Below are positions 1-13,050 of a DNA stretch of 64,000 bases, piece by piece (the stretch's first letter is position 1; each line of letters begins with the position of its first letter). Both the position numbers and the translations under genes were made by a program. The notes under the pieces were generated by a model, which was not told the origin of the DNA, did no database searches, and was given only the letters and a program-made list of their open reading frames with translations. Source of the stretch: Begonia masoniana (taxonomy: Eukaryota; Streptophyta; Magnoliopsida; Cucurbitales; Begoniaceae); the NCBI GenBank assembly GCA_022432975.1, contig CM039502.1, forward strand, positions 6,376,375-6,440,374. Reading direction: 5' to 3'.

Positions 1-781
1 GTCCATTATTTCTTTCAAAACATGTAGTCAAAATTTCAAACGAGAACTCCAATTTGGCACCCAAAAACTAGCATAGGAGAAAAATGCAGAAATGACACAA
101 TAATTAGACTGATGTGGCTCGACTTAAGAGGTGTCATCGATCCTGATATTCTAGGTCGCTTAACGAGCATAACATGCCAACCAGAAAAATGAACCCAAGT
201 CGAGTTGCGAATTAAATAACAGGAATCGACTGGACCTCGGGCTGGAGTCAGGAGTGGACTGGGTCGCAAGCACTGGGCTAAATGGTTAACCAGGCTAGGT
301 TGGTTAGCCAGAAAGTTTGCCTCCCCCAGTTCGGCGTGATCGCCAGTCCCAGTCCCTATCCAAGAAAGGTTTGCAAGCCCATCATATGGACTTGACTGAG
401 CTTGTCAACATGAATCAGGCTAAGCCAACCCAACCTATTACTGTAGCAGGGCTAGCCAAGCCGGGCTCTACCTTACTTTACTCTGAGAGCAAAAGTATCC
501 ATCTAAAGCTATCCAATCTAAGATTGTATTTCCATATACAGAAAGAACAAATATCCCAATTGTAAGGCATGAATATGGGAATTTTGAATTAAGAAAAGAA
601 AAAAAAGCACTTTAAAAACATGGAAAATAACAATTCATGCCCATTAAGCAGGCCCCATTAGTATTTTAATGAACTTAACCAAATGCAATGACTGCTGTAA
701 TAAACTTATCAGTACTTGAAGCAATAGCTCCACATAGTGCTGAAATGCCCAGATATTGTTACAATCTGAAGGTTCATTGTC
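1..781. other. intergenic, no gene seen
   Basis: No coding region with family similarity or splice-consistent exons was found on either strand. The short open frames are uninformative. The right end should hold the 3' untranslated region of the OEP21 gene, which is transcribed leftwards and stops at 782. Confidence 0.5.
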
Positions 782-2262
782 TCACAAGTCAAATCTCACA
801 TTCCATTTACCATTAATGTCAGCATTGAGTGTCCAGTTATTTTCCCTCACCTGTAGATATGGTACCTGTATCAAAGATTCTAAAAATTAGTGGAAGAAAG
901 AGAGAAACTTATCCAGCTTTCCATTGATCCAATAGTAGATAAAAAAAGTACTTAACTGTAATTGAAGAGCGAAATAGAAAATCAATAGAGATACAACGGA
1001 GAACTTATAACAAGACAGAAACCGAAATGAAGTTTGATATGAGTGTTGGTCAACTTCTGCTACTTGCTTTCTTTGGGAAGGAGAATTTCTATTTCTTTAG
1101 ATAAATCAACTCGGGGCCGGTAAAGAAGACAAACCCAAGTTACTATTTAATACATATGTAAAGCGCAACAAGAAGAGTATGACCTTATCAAACATTTCAT
1201 AGCCTAATCTGAGTCTAACATCTTGTTTTCCTTGTAAATTGAATATGTTCCAAGAAAATTCAGCAGCTCCTCTTTTCTTCTTCTGTTAAAATATTTGAAA
1301 CGAACCAACATAAAAAATTATACCAAGCCAAGCACTCTAGTACAAAAGATCAAATAATTATCACTATAAACATATTGCACAAACTTGCTTAAACTCTTTA
1401 TCGACGTAATATTGTCCCTTGACATTAAAGCTTAATAAGCCATCAGCTGTTACAGGAAATGTTTTTCTGCCGCGCACAATGTAATGTAGCTTGTCATGTC
1501 GTTCATATTGCAACCCGACACAAACGTTTATTGAGAGCTACAAAATGATTGAAAAAAGACATTGTTATGAACCAGAAAGTTTGCCTGGTAGAAAAAGTAT
1601 AGTTAGCTGACAATGAACGATAAAGCCTATCAATCAGCCTTCGTTTAAATTTTATAATTTTATGTTTTTAATGCTGGCCCAACTAAGTAGTTGATAAGTG
1701 ATACTATTTAAAGAAAGAGGAACTGGAGGACAGGGTGTGAAGAAATGTTCCTCTTTCTCTTCCTCTCTCAGATGTCTCTATTCATTTCTCAGTACGAACT
1801 TGTCCCATCCCTTTTCTAGAGCTTCTTTATCTCTCATCTATCTATTTATTTCATCTTTTTTAATCTAATTCAGAGTTAAAATGAAGAATTTCTGTTGCAA
1901 CCCTGTTTCAATTTTGCATATTGGTCTGTTTTTCTTATCTTGGATTGAGTCTGAAATCAATAAACTTGTCAAAACGAAATTTTCAGTGGTTCTGGAAAAC
2001 ATACATCTGGGTAAAAACGTCTGACGAGGGCTGTAAATTGAGTGGGAGCTCCAATTCTTGTATCTAGCTCTCCATGGACCTAACTTTCACAAGTAAATGA
2101 ACAGAAGAACATTCAGAAATAGCAGCAAGAAGCCTTGGATAAAACTAGAAATGAAAGAGAAGAGATCACCTGCAAATGGGTATTGAAATCAATGGGGATT
2201 TTCTCCTTGGCATAAATTCTCAAAGCCTTGGAGTCTCCGCCGTACCTGAGAGAAGTTTCCAT
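782..2262 (-). CDS. OEP21: chloroplast outer envelope pore protein 21 (OEP21)
   Basis: Small beta-barrel anion channel of the plastid outer envelope; the family is described as passing phosphorylated carbohydrates and being gated by ATP and triose phosphate. Five short exons were assembled by hand: 2262-2170, 2079-2005, 1537-1385, 1282-1184 and 865-782. All introns have GT..AG borders and all lie in phase 0. They give 167 residues ending in a TGA at 782-784, the usual OEP21 size. The start [20 protein letters not shown], the internal stretch [15 protein letters not shown] and the ending [14 protein letters not shown] are the family hallmarks. There is no cleavable transit peptide, as expected for an outer envelope protein. 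The stretch [11 protein letters not shown] (start of exon 3) departs slightly from the form I remember (LSASLGVG), possibly natural divergence. Each exon is below 160 bases, so the gene is easy to miss. Confidence 0.93.
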
Positions 2263-2448
2263 GAACGTCAATCCAATAAGCTCCCAATCCCTAATTGAAA
2301 CCCCCGTCGGCTACAATGGCGTTTCCCAGCTCTGTTTCTTCACTTCAGTCCCGCCGCACAAGAAGCCAAAAAGTGAAATGTCCAATTGCATTATGCCACG
2401 TAGCAACTAAGCCTTAGCAGACCTGGTCTCATTTTCTGCTAGGTTTGA

Positions 2449-2473
2449 CCCGACCCGACCCAACCCGACCCGA
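2449..2473. repeat. CCCGA pentanucleotide microsatellite
   Basis: About five units of a CCCGA-like pentamer (one CCCAA variant) run in tandem upstream of the OEP21 start. It is a simple-sequence tract. It superficially recalls a telomeric repeat but is neither the plant TTTAGGG motif nor its complement. Confidence 0.7.
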
Positions 2474-3606
2474 TCACAAATAATTTTCCAATAAAATAAA
2501 TGGAATCATTTTATTTTTGAATTTTTTATTTCAATAAAATAAATAAATATACAAGTCTAGTACCATTGTTTACTCAGAATGGGTGTAGGACACTTCCCCG
2601 TGGCTATGGATCTTTGATTCAACCCTACAACTCCCATAGTTGCCCCCCTTGAAGCAAAGAAACATGAAATATTGGATGAATTTTTGATAGTTGATCCGCG
2701 ACATTTCCAATTTTTCGTAGTTTCAACCAAACAAATATTTTCTTCTTTTATTGGCTGCGATTCATCTGCCGCTGTTGAGCAAGTGCATCTCTTTATTTTA
2801 ATTGATCATCTATAGATGACACTTTGAGCCGTATGAGGATGACATAATGCACCATGACAAAATGAGTGTCAAATCTTTATGAACAAGTCTTTTTTGATAG
2901 TATCTCAAAATACACTGGTCAAGTTCAAGATATTTTAATATGTCCATTCAATGAAACGATATCATGACAAATACAACCTCCAGTTTTGGATTGCCAAAAC
3001 TAAACCAAAAGGTTGTGTGGTGTGGACATCGTCTAAGAAAGGGCGGAAGTCCGAGTTGCGAAAAATCCGGAGTAGGCATCCATAAATTAGGGCAGACGTG
3101 TGGTGAAGAAGAATGGCTCGGGAGTGGGCTTTCTTGGTTCTAGGCAGAATTCCAGAATGGAAAATGCATCTCGAGAGTGAAATTTCGAATTAAGAATAAA
3201 TGATCAATGATAACTTAAAATGAAGAAATAAACTAGAGTAACATCCATAAAGGATAAGCGTGCATCAAGAACCCAAAATGTGCTTGTTTCGCGAGATTCA
3301 AGCACATCCAACTAAAGAAATCATTTCAACAATGTGTCATATTTATCTTCTAATACACACAAATTACTTAATTTATTTTTTTAATATTTTTTGTTATTAT
3401 TATAATGATACATTGATTTCTAGTAGTGTGTTGTAGTGATATGTGTAATATATTTAATATATTCTCTACAATATTTTTTTTAAGAGTCAAGATACTGCAT
3501 TTTTTATATTCTGCTATAATGACACGCATCAGACAACATGTATGTGCATCACACGTTAACCCACTAGTATTTTATAACAAAACAAACCTAAAACTATAAT
3601 ATGAGG

Positions 3607-3716
3607 TAGGGGTGAGCGAAACCAACCTAGACCCGCGATACGGGACCATGTGGTCCTCACAGTTTCGGTTTTGGTATGGAACCAAATCCAACTGAACTGT
3701 GCTCACCCTCACCCCT
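3607..3716. repeat. MITE-like foldback element
   Basis: The left edge reads TAGGGGTGAGC and the right edge GCTCACCCTCACCCCT, which are imperfect inverted complements about 110 bases apart. The interior carries further inverted words (GGTTTTGG / ACCAAATCC type). Short elements with TAGGGGTGAGC ends are common non-autonomous repeats in dicot genomes. No target-site duplication was confirmed. Confidence 0.4.
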
Positions 3717-3905
3717 GTAATGTAAGGTGGGGAGAAAATCTTTTTCCTTCCCTTTCACATTCTTCTCTATAATAAATTAATGGTAACGACGTAAACAAGA
3801 TTTTATCGTGCTATTTTACCGAGTGGACGATGTTAAAGTCAAAACTAAGTCAAGGAGCCAAAAAAGAAGAAAAAAGGCTTTGCATGCATGTCTGAAACGA
3901 AGTGA

Positions 3906-6900
3906 TCATGGCGCAGAGAGTAAGTGGACGGTTGTCCGATGAGGATGGTCCACCGAGGCCGTGATGTTGGCCGCGCTGTCTGATTCCATATCGGGTTCAG
4001 GGGAAGGCACCGGCGACCCGCCGGGGCTTCCGCCCAGAGTCCGAGTAGGAGATCGACCCCTCCCTTCGTTCTTCTTCTGCAAAGCCTTCTTGTGCCACCG
4101 CTTCAACGCCTTGGAAGTTTGCTCATCAAATATCGACTGCTTCATCGTCGAACCCATCTGTAATTTCAAAACAAACCCACAAAACCAATCACCCAACAAA
4201 TATAATTTCTACGTTCTAACTCTTCAATCCAAGCTCGGCCCACCTGGGTTACGAGTGCATACAGCGGAAGAGTGCTGTAGCTGCACAGAAACTGCACTCC
4301 GACCCTGCCACAGACATGTTTCCGACATTAGCTGCAATCACATCCAGACCAGATTATGATGAAATGGAAGATCCTTAAAAAAAAAACATACCCAAGAGTC
4401 ACTCTCACAATTATAAGATCAAAGTTCTCGTGAAAGCAAGATCTCAATCCGAACTCGTACTGCACTACCAGGATTCAGAAACCATTTCAATTTCTTTCCA
4501 CATATTAAGAAAGCAAAAACAGTTCAAAATCTCAGGACATGTTCTTACCCATATCCAAAAGAAGTATGTTATCTCGAATGCATTCTGAGAATTGCAAATC
4601 ATATTAGCTGATATTATGTTTGATTCATAATTTCAGAAGAAACAGACCTTTCAATACATTACCTGAAAGAGTACAAAATGGATAAGATAGAGAACTAAAA
4701 CTGGCCAACTAAACCAAAAATGTCTGTCGGAGACTTTCACGAGAGGAATTCCTTGAACTACTGCATGCCTTTCTTTGATTTCAAGTGCCATTTGTGTTAT
4801 AATTGCTTGAAGCTTCGTTCCAACTGCTAAGATTACCTTTATAAATTAAATGATTAGTCCAACTCAAATTTCAAAGATTGATCAAGTCATGTTATGTCCC
4901 TCAGACTATTTCTTACCACAAGAGGAAATATGGACACCCAGAACATAGACTGCCATCCTATGAAAAGAAAAGACAGAAATCATCATATGAGAATTGATTA
5001 GGACGCATCAACTCCGACAAAAATGAAGAGAACGAGAGAAAGAATAGCCGACCATCGACATTAACGAGCAGAAAAAGCACCACCGAAGCCCATAGCAGCG
5101 GACTGCCAGAATTACCAAGGATTATCATCAATATACAATATCAAGTTTAAAGCAAAAACTGAGGTAGAAAAGTTCTGCTTCCACCTGATTCCCACGACAA
5201 CCTTAAAATCATCTTCCAATGATCTTTTGATGTATTTTTGAAAGTCGAACTTACTCCCGGGCGCTAAGTGAACCTATCATAATGAGAAAGAAAATCATTT
5301 AGAAATGGTACTCTTACTGACATGACGTTGAAAATTCTTACAGGAATCATGCAAACACTCACAGAAATGAACCCATGTCGTAGCGTCAAATAGTCGGCCC
5401 TTCGTACAGACCGAAAAAATTGTCGAAAGAAGCAAACCTGGACAAAACCAGTAATCAACATAAGAATATTGAAAAAGGAAGTAATTGAGGGAAACAATTA
5501 CTTCATGCAGCAAAATAATCCTGCTGGAAATATGAGGAGAAGCAAAATGAAAATAAGGAGAGCACAACTGCTTACTAAGTAAAAGGATAGAGCTGTTTTA
5601 GTCCAGAAACTGGTGTGATCTCTTACAAAAGAGGTCTCATGGGTAAGCCTGAACCTCGTAGGATCTGAATTATAGGCACAGATAAAAACATAAAACATTG
5701 GAACATCGTACGAGGAGAAGCAATAATAGGCTTAAACACATAATGCTTTGCACTTCCTATCGTCTAACCCCACCATTCATAGATTCATGCTCCTGGATAG
5801 TTTCTCTTTCCCAGTCTTTCCATCCACGTATCTGCGAAAAGCAAAACTAATTATCAGATTAAGAACTAAGTATAAACAAGAATGTTTTTTTCTTGGGTAG
5901 GACACTAGGATTCATTCGAACCTTCAACCGGCCTAACGCCATTGTTATGGCGCTGTATATTACGTGGAAGACAGCTAAAAAGAAGATGAAGATGTGTAAC
6001 TGATGTAAACCATTCACAGAAATGAGTGGAACATACCCCTACATTACGACAGTAAGTAATCTATCAATTACACGTCTCAAAAAGAGTGAAATAGAAAATT
6101 GAGAGATTTACAGCTCAAAGAAGCAACCAAAAGCTAAAATGAAAAGGGAAAAGCTCAAAGGATATCGAAATACGGCTGCTCAAAGGTGAAAAATCATTCA
6201 CTTTCCATTATTGTCATTCTGATCTGATTAACGATGATCATGAAATGGCATTCGAAAGGGAAATTAAGAATTGAATTTGAAATCAAGGAAGCATTAACTC
6301 ACATGCTTGCACTCTGCTGACAAGCTGCCAGAGGCAAGAAGTCGATGCTCATACCATAGAAGCCTGCGATGGTGGTCCTCCTTGGTATTAGCAGGCTCGT
6401 AAACTGCTCGATTAGGACAGGGTAACATGGTGTCTGCATATTTTACAGGTATACAAATGCTAGAAATATAGCTTTGGCCAAACGTTAAGAGCAAAGAAAT
6501 GAATCCCAGCACCATGAGTTCTGCGTGGAAAAACATTAATCCCATGAACAATAACATATTCAGTGCAAATACAGAGATGAACAAGAGTCTTACCCCCTTT
6601 TACTTTCTCTAGAGCTTCAAACAGAGCTCTCTTTTTCCTTTTCTGAAACAACTGAGGGAAGAAACAAGATGAAGAATAAGAACAAGAGACTGAAAGGATC
6701 GAACAGAAATGGACGTTCGAAAAGAAATGGTTCGAGCTGTGTTCTATGCAATGCCAAATGATCTTCGGGTAGTAGCAGAAAATTAGTTGAAGGGTTGCGC
6801 GCAGTGAGAGTGTGTGGATTGTGATCATCAGTGTGATTTTTTGTCAACCCACAACCCTGTTTTTCGATTTCTCTTTCTATCCGCCATTTTTAGTAGCTTA

Positions 6901-7332
6901 TTCGTTGTTTTTCCCAATGGTAATGGCCGAATTCGTTCGAACCCATCACAGTCCTCCTGGGATTTCATGTATTTTGGTAAACTTAAAGAGGATCAGAACG
7001 GGTTCCGAGGATTCAGAGGAAAACAGATTATTCTACACGAGAAAGAAAGAGGATAGAACGGAAGATAAAAGTGTTGGCGAATTCTGCATCGTTTTAAATG
7101 ATTTGTTGCAATGCCGCCATTAAAGAAAGCAGAGTCTAAAGATGAGAGGCGGAAGAAAAAAATGAAATGCCAAAGAGTAAGAACCTGAACAAACCTCTCC
7201 GACCCTGTGAAGAACCTTCTCCAGAATTATAGAAATGACAACGATCACGGCACAAACAGCAGAAACAGCCCACGTCGGAGTCTGATCCAGCTGCCTCGCC
7301 GTGGAAGACCCTGCTTCTCCGTCCCCCGCCAT
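3906..7332 (-). CDS. MLO: MLO-like seven-transmembrane protein
   Basis: MLO proteins are plasma membrane proteins with seven transmembrane helices and a C-terminal calmodulin-binding region; members act in powdery mildew susceptibility, pollen tube and root responses, and some have been described as calcium channels. Fifteen exons can be joined, from ATG at 7332-7330 (exon 1 7332-7195, exon 2 6651-6594, exon 3 6520-6303, exon 4 6038-5922, then smaller exons to the last at about 4157-3906), giving 507 residues. Visible hallmarks: TPTWAV near the N-terminus, [71 protein letters not shown], and [18 protein letters not shown] leading into the basic amphipathic calmodulin-binding stretch [13 protein letters not shown]. 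The form [14 protein letters not shown] and the short C-terminal tail suggest clade III (AtMLO5/7/8/9/10 group) rather than the mildew-linked clade V; that placement is from memory. A TTG codon upstream at 7347 is in frame but is not a credible start. Confidence 0.95.
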
Positions 7333-8012
7333 TTTCTCAGAAATCAAACGACGCCCCTCTCCTCTCCCTAGGACGCACCCCAGCTCAGAAACGAATCAAA
7401 ATCATCATTCGTCTCTTTCCCACCCAATTAAACGTAGAGTTTTTCTCCACCAATTTCAGGGGTTGGAAGAATTAACGTTCGCAGAAAAACAGGAGGAAGA
7501 GGTTGGACATTGGCAACTAAACTACGTAAGAAGAAGAGATGGCAGACACAATTTGAATTTGCCCATTTATGGCAACTGTCCTGTATGGAAATTGGAACAC
7601 AGACAACAAACGAGAGCATTACTATTTATAGGGACTGCTGACAAAAATAGCAGCCATTGAGCGGCCATGAGAGAGCAACTAACAAATAGTGATGCTATGA
7701 AGGTGGAAAACCAACACAAAATTCATCTTCGTTCGGACGGATCCCCCATCAGAAATCATCCAAAGTTCCGACTTCCATCTACCTCCATAGTCAAAAGTAC
7801 TACTACAGCTCACAATATTCCAACTGCAAAACTTAAACAAGTAAAACGGATGCAACTCTAATCGATGAATCCGATCATGTCTCGACAGGTTTGATTACAA
7901 CAAAAAAGAGTTAGTCAGGAAGAACAGAAATCATGGACATTAAAAAAAATACAAGATGAAAGAGACAGGTGTATTAATCTAGAAACAACATCCGTTTTCT
8001 AAAACCTGTTGC
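7333..8012. other. MLO promoter / 3' flank of the acyltransferase
   Basis: No exon was recognised. The MLO 5' leader and promoter start right of 7332. The left-running acyltransferase gene ends at 8013, so its 3' untranslated region must lie in the right part of this gap. Confidence 0.5.
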
Positions 8013-11000
8013 TCAATGAAATCTAGAAGAAAATTGATTTTGCTGGTTATCGCCAGGAACAAACACCGGAAGCTGCCCACCCCTCTGCGATCTACCTTGC
8101 TGGTAATAATTTGCAGCCGATGATCTTCCTTCATCTTGACTGGAGGTCAGAGGATTGCTGTTTCTCGAAGCTCTGTTCGTCTGTTCAGAAACTATAGGAC
8201 CACCAAAAAATATAGATTGGCCTGTGTAGGTGAGTTCGGCTGCAGGAATGTGAGAAGTAGATCCAGTAACTCTAGAGGACGAGGAGACAAAACGTCCAGC
8301 TTCTTGATCCCAAAAGACTGAAGATCTTGTGGCTTCCCCTGCGCCTGAGCTGTTCTTCTTCAAAGGAAGCTTTGCAACATTTTCGTTGACCGGATTTTCA
8401 TGTCTTTCAGTTTGATTTGCAGACATGGGAGATTGATTAGCAGATGATTGATAAATGGGGTTGATGTGATCTCTGTCGGTTGCCTGTGGCTCAAATGGTG
8501 AAAGGGCTATGTTGGAGACTTGAGGACTGCTCATGTTACTGACACTCTGATGACAGGCTTCGAGATCTTCTTTGCTGGCACGGCTGGGAGGATACGAGCT
8601 CTTGGAAGGAGACAGTCTCCATGTGTCAGCTCTGGCATTTTTATTACGAAATCCTTGATCAGTACTGATCGGACTGCTTCTTCCACTCACATTACTGCTG
8701 GATAGATGATCAGTATCGTACGGATGGTGTCGAGAGCCAAGTGGACGAAGAACAGATGATGAAGCTCTTGCTTTGGCAGCTGCTTTAATTGCCTCGTTAG
8801 AGTCCAATTTTGCAAGTTTCCATGCACTGATTCGGACCGGGCGTTGGGGTATTTTGTGGCCCTTGTCGGGTGGCTGCACTGCATCTGGATCCACTGTAGA
8901 TGGCAGACGTCCAGGCTCCAAATGTGGTATAATTTCATCCTGCTTTTGGATTTGATTACAGGAAAATGTCAACTCTACAACATCTTGTTCAATTGACTGA
9001 CAGTCCCCCAAAACACCCTCTTTCAAGCCAAAAAACAAATCCAAATAACACTAAGAAACCTACATGATATTGAATGGTTTGAATGCTCGTCTCAACACGA
9101 CAATTGTTTCTAAGCCAAATAGAAGAAGGTGATGAAGCCAAATAGAAGAAGATTGTGTTACCTGTTGGTCCATAAAAATTCTAGGTGGCGTACACCAAGC
9201 ACCTTTATATGGAAGACTCAATCCAACAGAGCTTCTCCCACTTATGGCAGTCACACCAGAATTGGTTGGCGAAGAAGGCAGGCTCTGCTGTTCACCCCCA
9301 TCTACGGATGGTCCAGGAGGTTCACTTTGTGTTCTCATCGCAACTACATACTCATATGTTGTGATACCCTGAAGAAAGCAATGAAGTCTATTTGATCAAG
9401 CTTGGGCATTTCGAGAGAGGAGGATAGTTTTTTTTTTTTTAAATGCGTACCTTTCGGATTAAAATCATGTGAAAAAAGAAAAGTTCTCCTAAAGGAATGG
9501 TAGCCAAGAAAGACACAGCTGTGCATAGGGCCTGTAGAACATTTATAAAGGTTATTTGTGTTTGCACTTGACAAACGTAAAAAATTTAAAAACAGTACAG
9601 GTAAAGCCAACGTAATAATGCCCACTTTTGATAACACCAGAATCTAGTCAGGTTTTTATTGATGAGAGCTGCGAATTGCACGAGCCCACACTCACTTTTT
9701 GATGGTTTTGTAGAAGCCGAGCAACTAAATTTATATAATTTTCACATGCATAGATGTGAACATCAGCAAATGCCAACAAATCTGCGTTTTGCAATTGAAT
9801 GTTGTCCAACTATTTAAGCCAGCGAAATGTACGGCAATATTACTAGCAGAAGGAACAAGATCATGGACAAGAAAAAAAGGAAACTCGATGTTAGACTTGA
9901 TTGAGTAAAAGCCAACCGAAGTAGATTAAGGTATTCAAATAGGCCAGTTAATCATTTGCTTTCAAGCACTGTTGCACATGATTTTTACAAAGAGGGTACT
10001 TTTGGGTTTTCGGGTGAAGCTGAGTTGGCAAGTTAGTGGGAAGCAGTTGAGGGAAGTTGGGAAAATGTTAAAAAGAGGAAAAGGAAATTGGGGGAGGGAT
10101 GATTCAGAGCATCTTCATTTTGATATTATTCTCACGGTTATCTGTAGTTTTTCCAAGTGTTACTCGTAGTTGTTTTACAGGCTGCAGTTACTGAACCTGT
10201 GGTGTTTGTAGTTCTGTTTTTATGTTATGTTGTTTGAATTGGACTCACTGTTTTGTTGTGGATAATAGTTTTGATTGCTGTGATCGTTGGAGGAACCCTG
10301 TGATGGGAAGACATTGTGCTTTTCTTGTCTGTTTTTGTGTTTGAAGTTTATCAAGCACACAGTCAACAGCAGTTTGATCGACAACTATAAAATAAAAATT
10401 CAAGACAGCTGCATATGTAAAATAAATAAATAAATAAAAACCCATATGCAGGCAAAGAAGACAAAAACCATACCACCACTGTAGCAAAAGGAGGCCGAGT
10501 GAATCCAACTCCGAGCTTTGCAGAAATAAGATCTTCTGTCCCCTTTCTGTCAACAAAGCATCTAACAAGGACAGCAATCCCGACTCCAAATTCAACAACA
10601 AGCTGATGCACATCCCAACGAAGTTAGAGTAATATACAACAAGCTAAAACAGTGAGCAGAAGTACGTACCCACACAAGGCTAGCTGCCATCAAGCATACG
10701 AATGTTATGTAGTTTTTTCTCCCCACACAATTATTTAACCACTGCAACAGAAAATAAAAACAAGAGTCTGTAAGTATATCAAGGCAAATACTTGGACTAT
10801 TGGGCATAATGCTCAAGCTACCAGATTTCCCCAGATTCTCTTGGAAATATAATGATACTTTTATGCTTCCAAATTGCTAACAACCTAACGTCACACACCT
10901 AACAGTCCAATTTGGCATAGAGTAACAAGAACTTCAGTGTAAAACATTCAGAACTTACCCGACAATGATGATCAAATCCATCTACACATTTGTCACAACT

Positions 11001-13050
11001 TCTACAGTGTTTGCTGAATTTACGGACCTATGAAGATCATGATCCACCAAAAGTAACCGTTAGATTCTCTTCCTCAATTCTCTATAAGAAAGAAGATTTA
11101 ATTCAATCCCATGTTCACTAAGGAGCACCATGAAGCATCATGCAAGTATGGGAATATTTCCACGCATGAATGGCAGTGACATATTAACTCAAACCCACAA
11201 ATCAATCATAGAAAGAGCCAAAATGTATTTCGTGAGAGAGAAAAATTCGCATTGTTTTCACTCTGTATGATCTTCAAAACTATAAAGTCAATAACTTTAT
11301 ATATAAAAGTAAGGAGATTAACCTGACAGTCTACTAACAGCAAAATTAAATTGGAAAGTCCTTATAAAATAGAGTGGATTAGTGGACATTATTTGAAAAC
11401 TTGCACACAAACATGAGAGAAAAGGATGGGCAAAACACAATCTATGCTTTATCTTCTTCCACTCTGTAAATAAGAAAAGTGAATCTCTAGATCAATATTA
11501 AAGCAGGTCGCACTGCTTGAAACAAAAACAACACACCTCCGCATTGCATAATGTGCAGAATAGAGCATCCTCCTCTCCAGAAGGTTGCTGTAGCTCATCG
11601 TCTTTTCGGCAGTCTTCTCTGACAAGAAAACCACAAAAGAAGCAACAAATTGTAGAAAACCAACTTGATTTTTGCTTATCTGATTTCTCTTCATTTCTTA
11701 AGCCTATTTTTCTGGCTTCTTCTATAGAAGGTGCATTGCCTGGTATTGAAAAGTAAACCAGGAGATTAAAACAATAGGTTATGTTATTGTGAGTAACTTG
11801 TGAGCACAAAAAAGAAGAAGAAAAAGTGTTCATCCAACATTACATCATAAAGAACAAATTCCTATAGGCATGAATTCACATTCTAGGTTAAAATTTTTGA
11901 ATCACCATTAGTTTTGTTCATGAATACTTGAGATGACGTTTTTTTTTTTTTTGCTAGTAAGACTGTTACTCAATCTTGATTGTTAAACAAATCCCCTAGA
12001 CGGTGGTGACTTCAACCTCAATGAATTAAAAAGCAAATAAAAGAGTTAGGAGCATTATAGTGGTCGCTTTATAATCTTTAGAAACTAACCATCAAATAAT
12101 GGTTGATAGATAATTATTAAAAACTGACCTGCCCCATCTATCCCGTTATGCGATTTGTAGGCAGATGTCTTGTCAGATTCTAGAAGAATTCCAGGATCTG
12201 CTGGATCAATTGCAGTGCACCGTACATAGAGAAAAAATACAGCTAGTACCTAAAAGTCTAAATCGCATCAGTAGGATAACCACAAATGAAATATTTAATG
12301 GTCCATTGAAGAATTCATGAAGGTAAGTTAATGATCCAAATTTATGAAAAACTAAAGCCTACCAGAGCAGAATAAACACCGGTGGCCACGTATTGATAAA
12401 TCTCCTTGCCAAGAAAGGGAGCAAAGAAGGCATAAAATGCAATAGATAGCAAGAAAAAAACTGTTATCGCCACAACCTGTGGGTCAAAAACGAAACACAG
12501 TGAGACTACTGATTTTGAGAGCAATAAAAGGAAGTACCCTTTTCCAGTAAGCAAATAGATCCATAAATCCATGTAAATCAAGCAGCACAAAACTAGTAAT
12601 GAGGCCATGGTTAAGAGCCAACAAAGGAACATCCAAAACCATTTAGACTCAACAACTTAAATATACCATAACATGAGCCAAGCATGTAAGTACGAAAATA
12701 TGTAATGGTGATCAAATAATATCAGCGTCCAGAACATAGTTTCCACGACCATTTTTTTATTGAGGGCATTCTAAAGCTTAAAAAATAGTGAAAAGCATAC
12801 CCCGAAAACCTAGAGAAAAAGATCGACAAAGGAAACAAGCAAAAGAAAAAAAAGAGGAAAACCAGACATTCATATAAGAAGCAAAAAAAACGAAGTGAAG
12901 TGCAATGGAAAAAGCAGTGTGTCGTCCAATTAAAGATCTGGTAGGAATTTTGGTATGATTAAAACAGCTCTGTAATAGACAAGAAAAATTAAAAATAAAA
13001 TAAACCTGAAAGGTGTGAAAAGGGAGTTCCCATCCATGTCGTCTAGCCAT
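8013..13050 (-). CDS. DHHC-type protein S-acyltransferase (PAT)
   Basis: Membrane enzyme that transfers palmitate from acyl-CoA to cysteines of target proteins through an acyl-enzyme on the DHHC cysteine. About ten exons were traced from ATG at 13050-13048 ([15 protein letters not shown], exon 13050-13006) to TGA at 8015-8013; the last exon runs 8939-8013. Total about 650 residues. In order: two transmembrane helices ([21 protein letters not shown]), the DPADPG motif, a cysteine-rich insert, the zinc-binding cysteine-rich domain with [20 protein letters not shown] and [11 protein letters not shown] (intact D-H-H-C), two more helices (about 10750-10500 and 9535-9450), the [10 protein letters not shown] motif, then a long Ser-rich cytosolic tail encoded by the last two exons. 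The long disordered tail fits the plant PAT19-22 group (At1g69420-like); exact orthology is uncertain. Confidence 0.93.

Larger units (their letters stand above)
2263..3905. other. intergenic between OEP21 and MLO
   Basis: Holds the OEP21 promoter side (right of 2262) and the 3' side of MLO. A (CCCGA)-type pentanucleotide tract lies at about 2449-2473, followed by AT-rich DNA with repeated AATAAAATAAAT words. A foldback element is annotated separately at 3607-3716. No coding exon was recognised. The short plus-strand frame at 2315-2410 lies upstream of the OEP21 start, has no supporting similarity and is not called. Confidence 0.5.

Noticed and set aside
2449..2473. Interstitial telomeric repeat
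   Set aside because: The unit is CCCGA, not CCCTAAA or TTTAGGG.
3961..4359. Plus-strand 132-residue frame over the MLO 3' exons
   Set aside because: Antisense shadow of the MLO C-terminal exons, which have clear family similarity on the minus strand.
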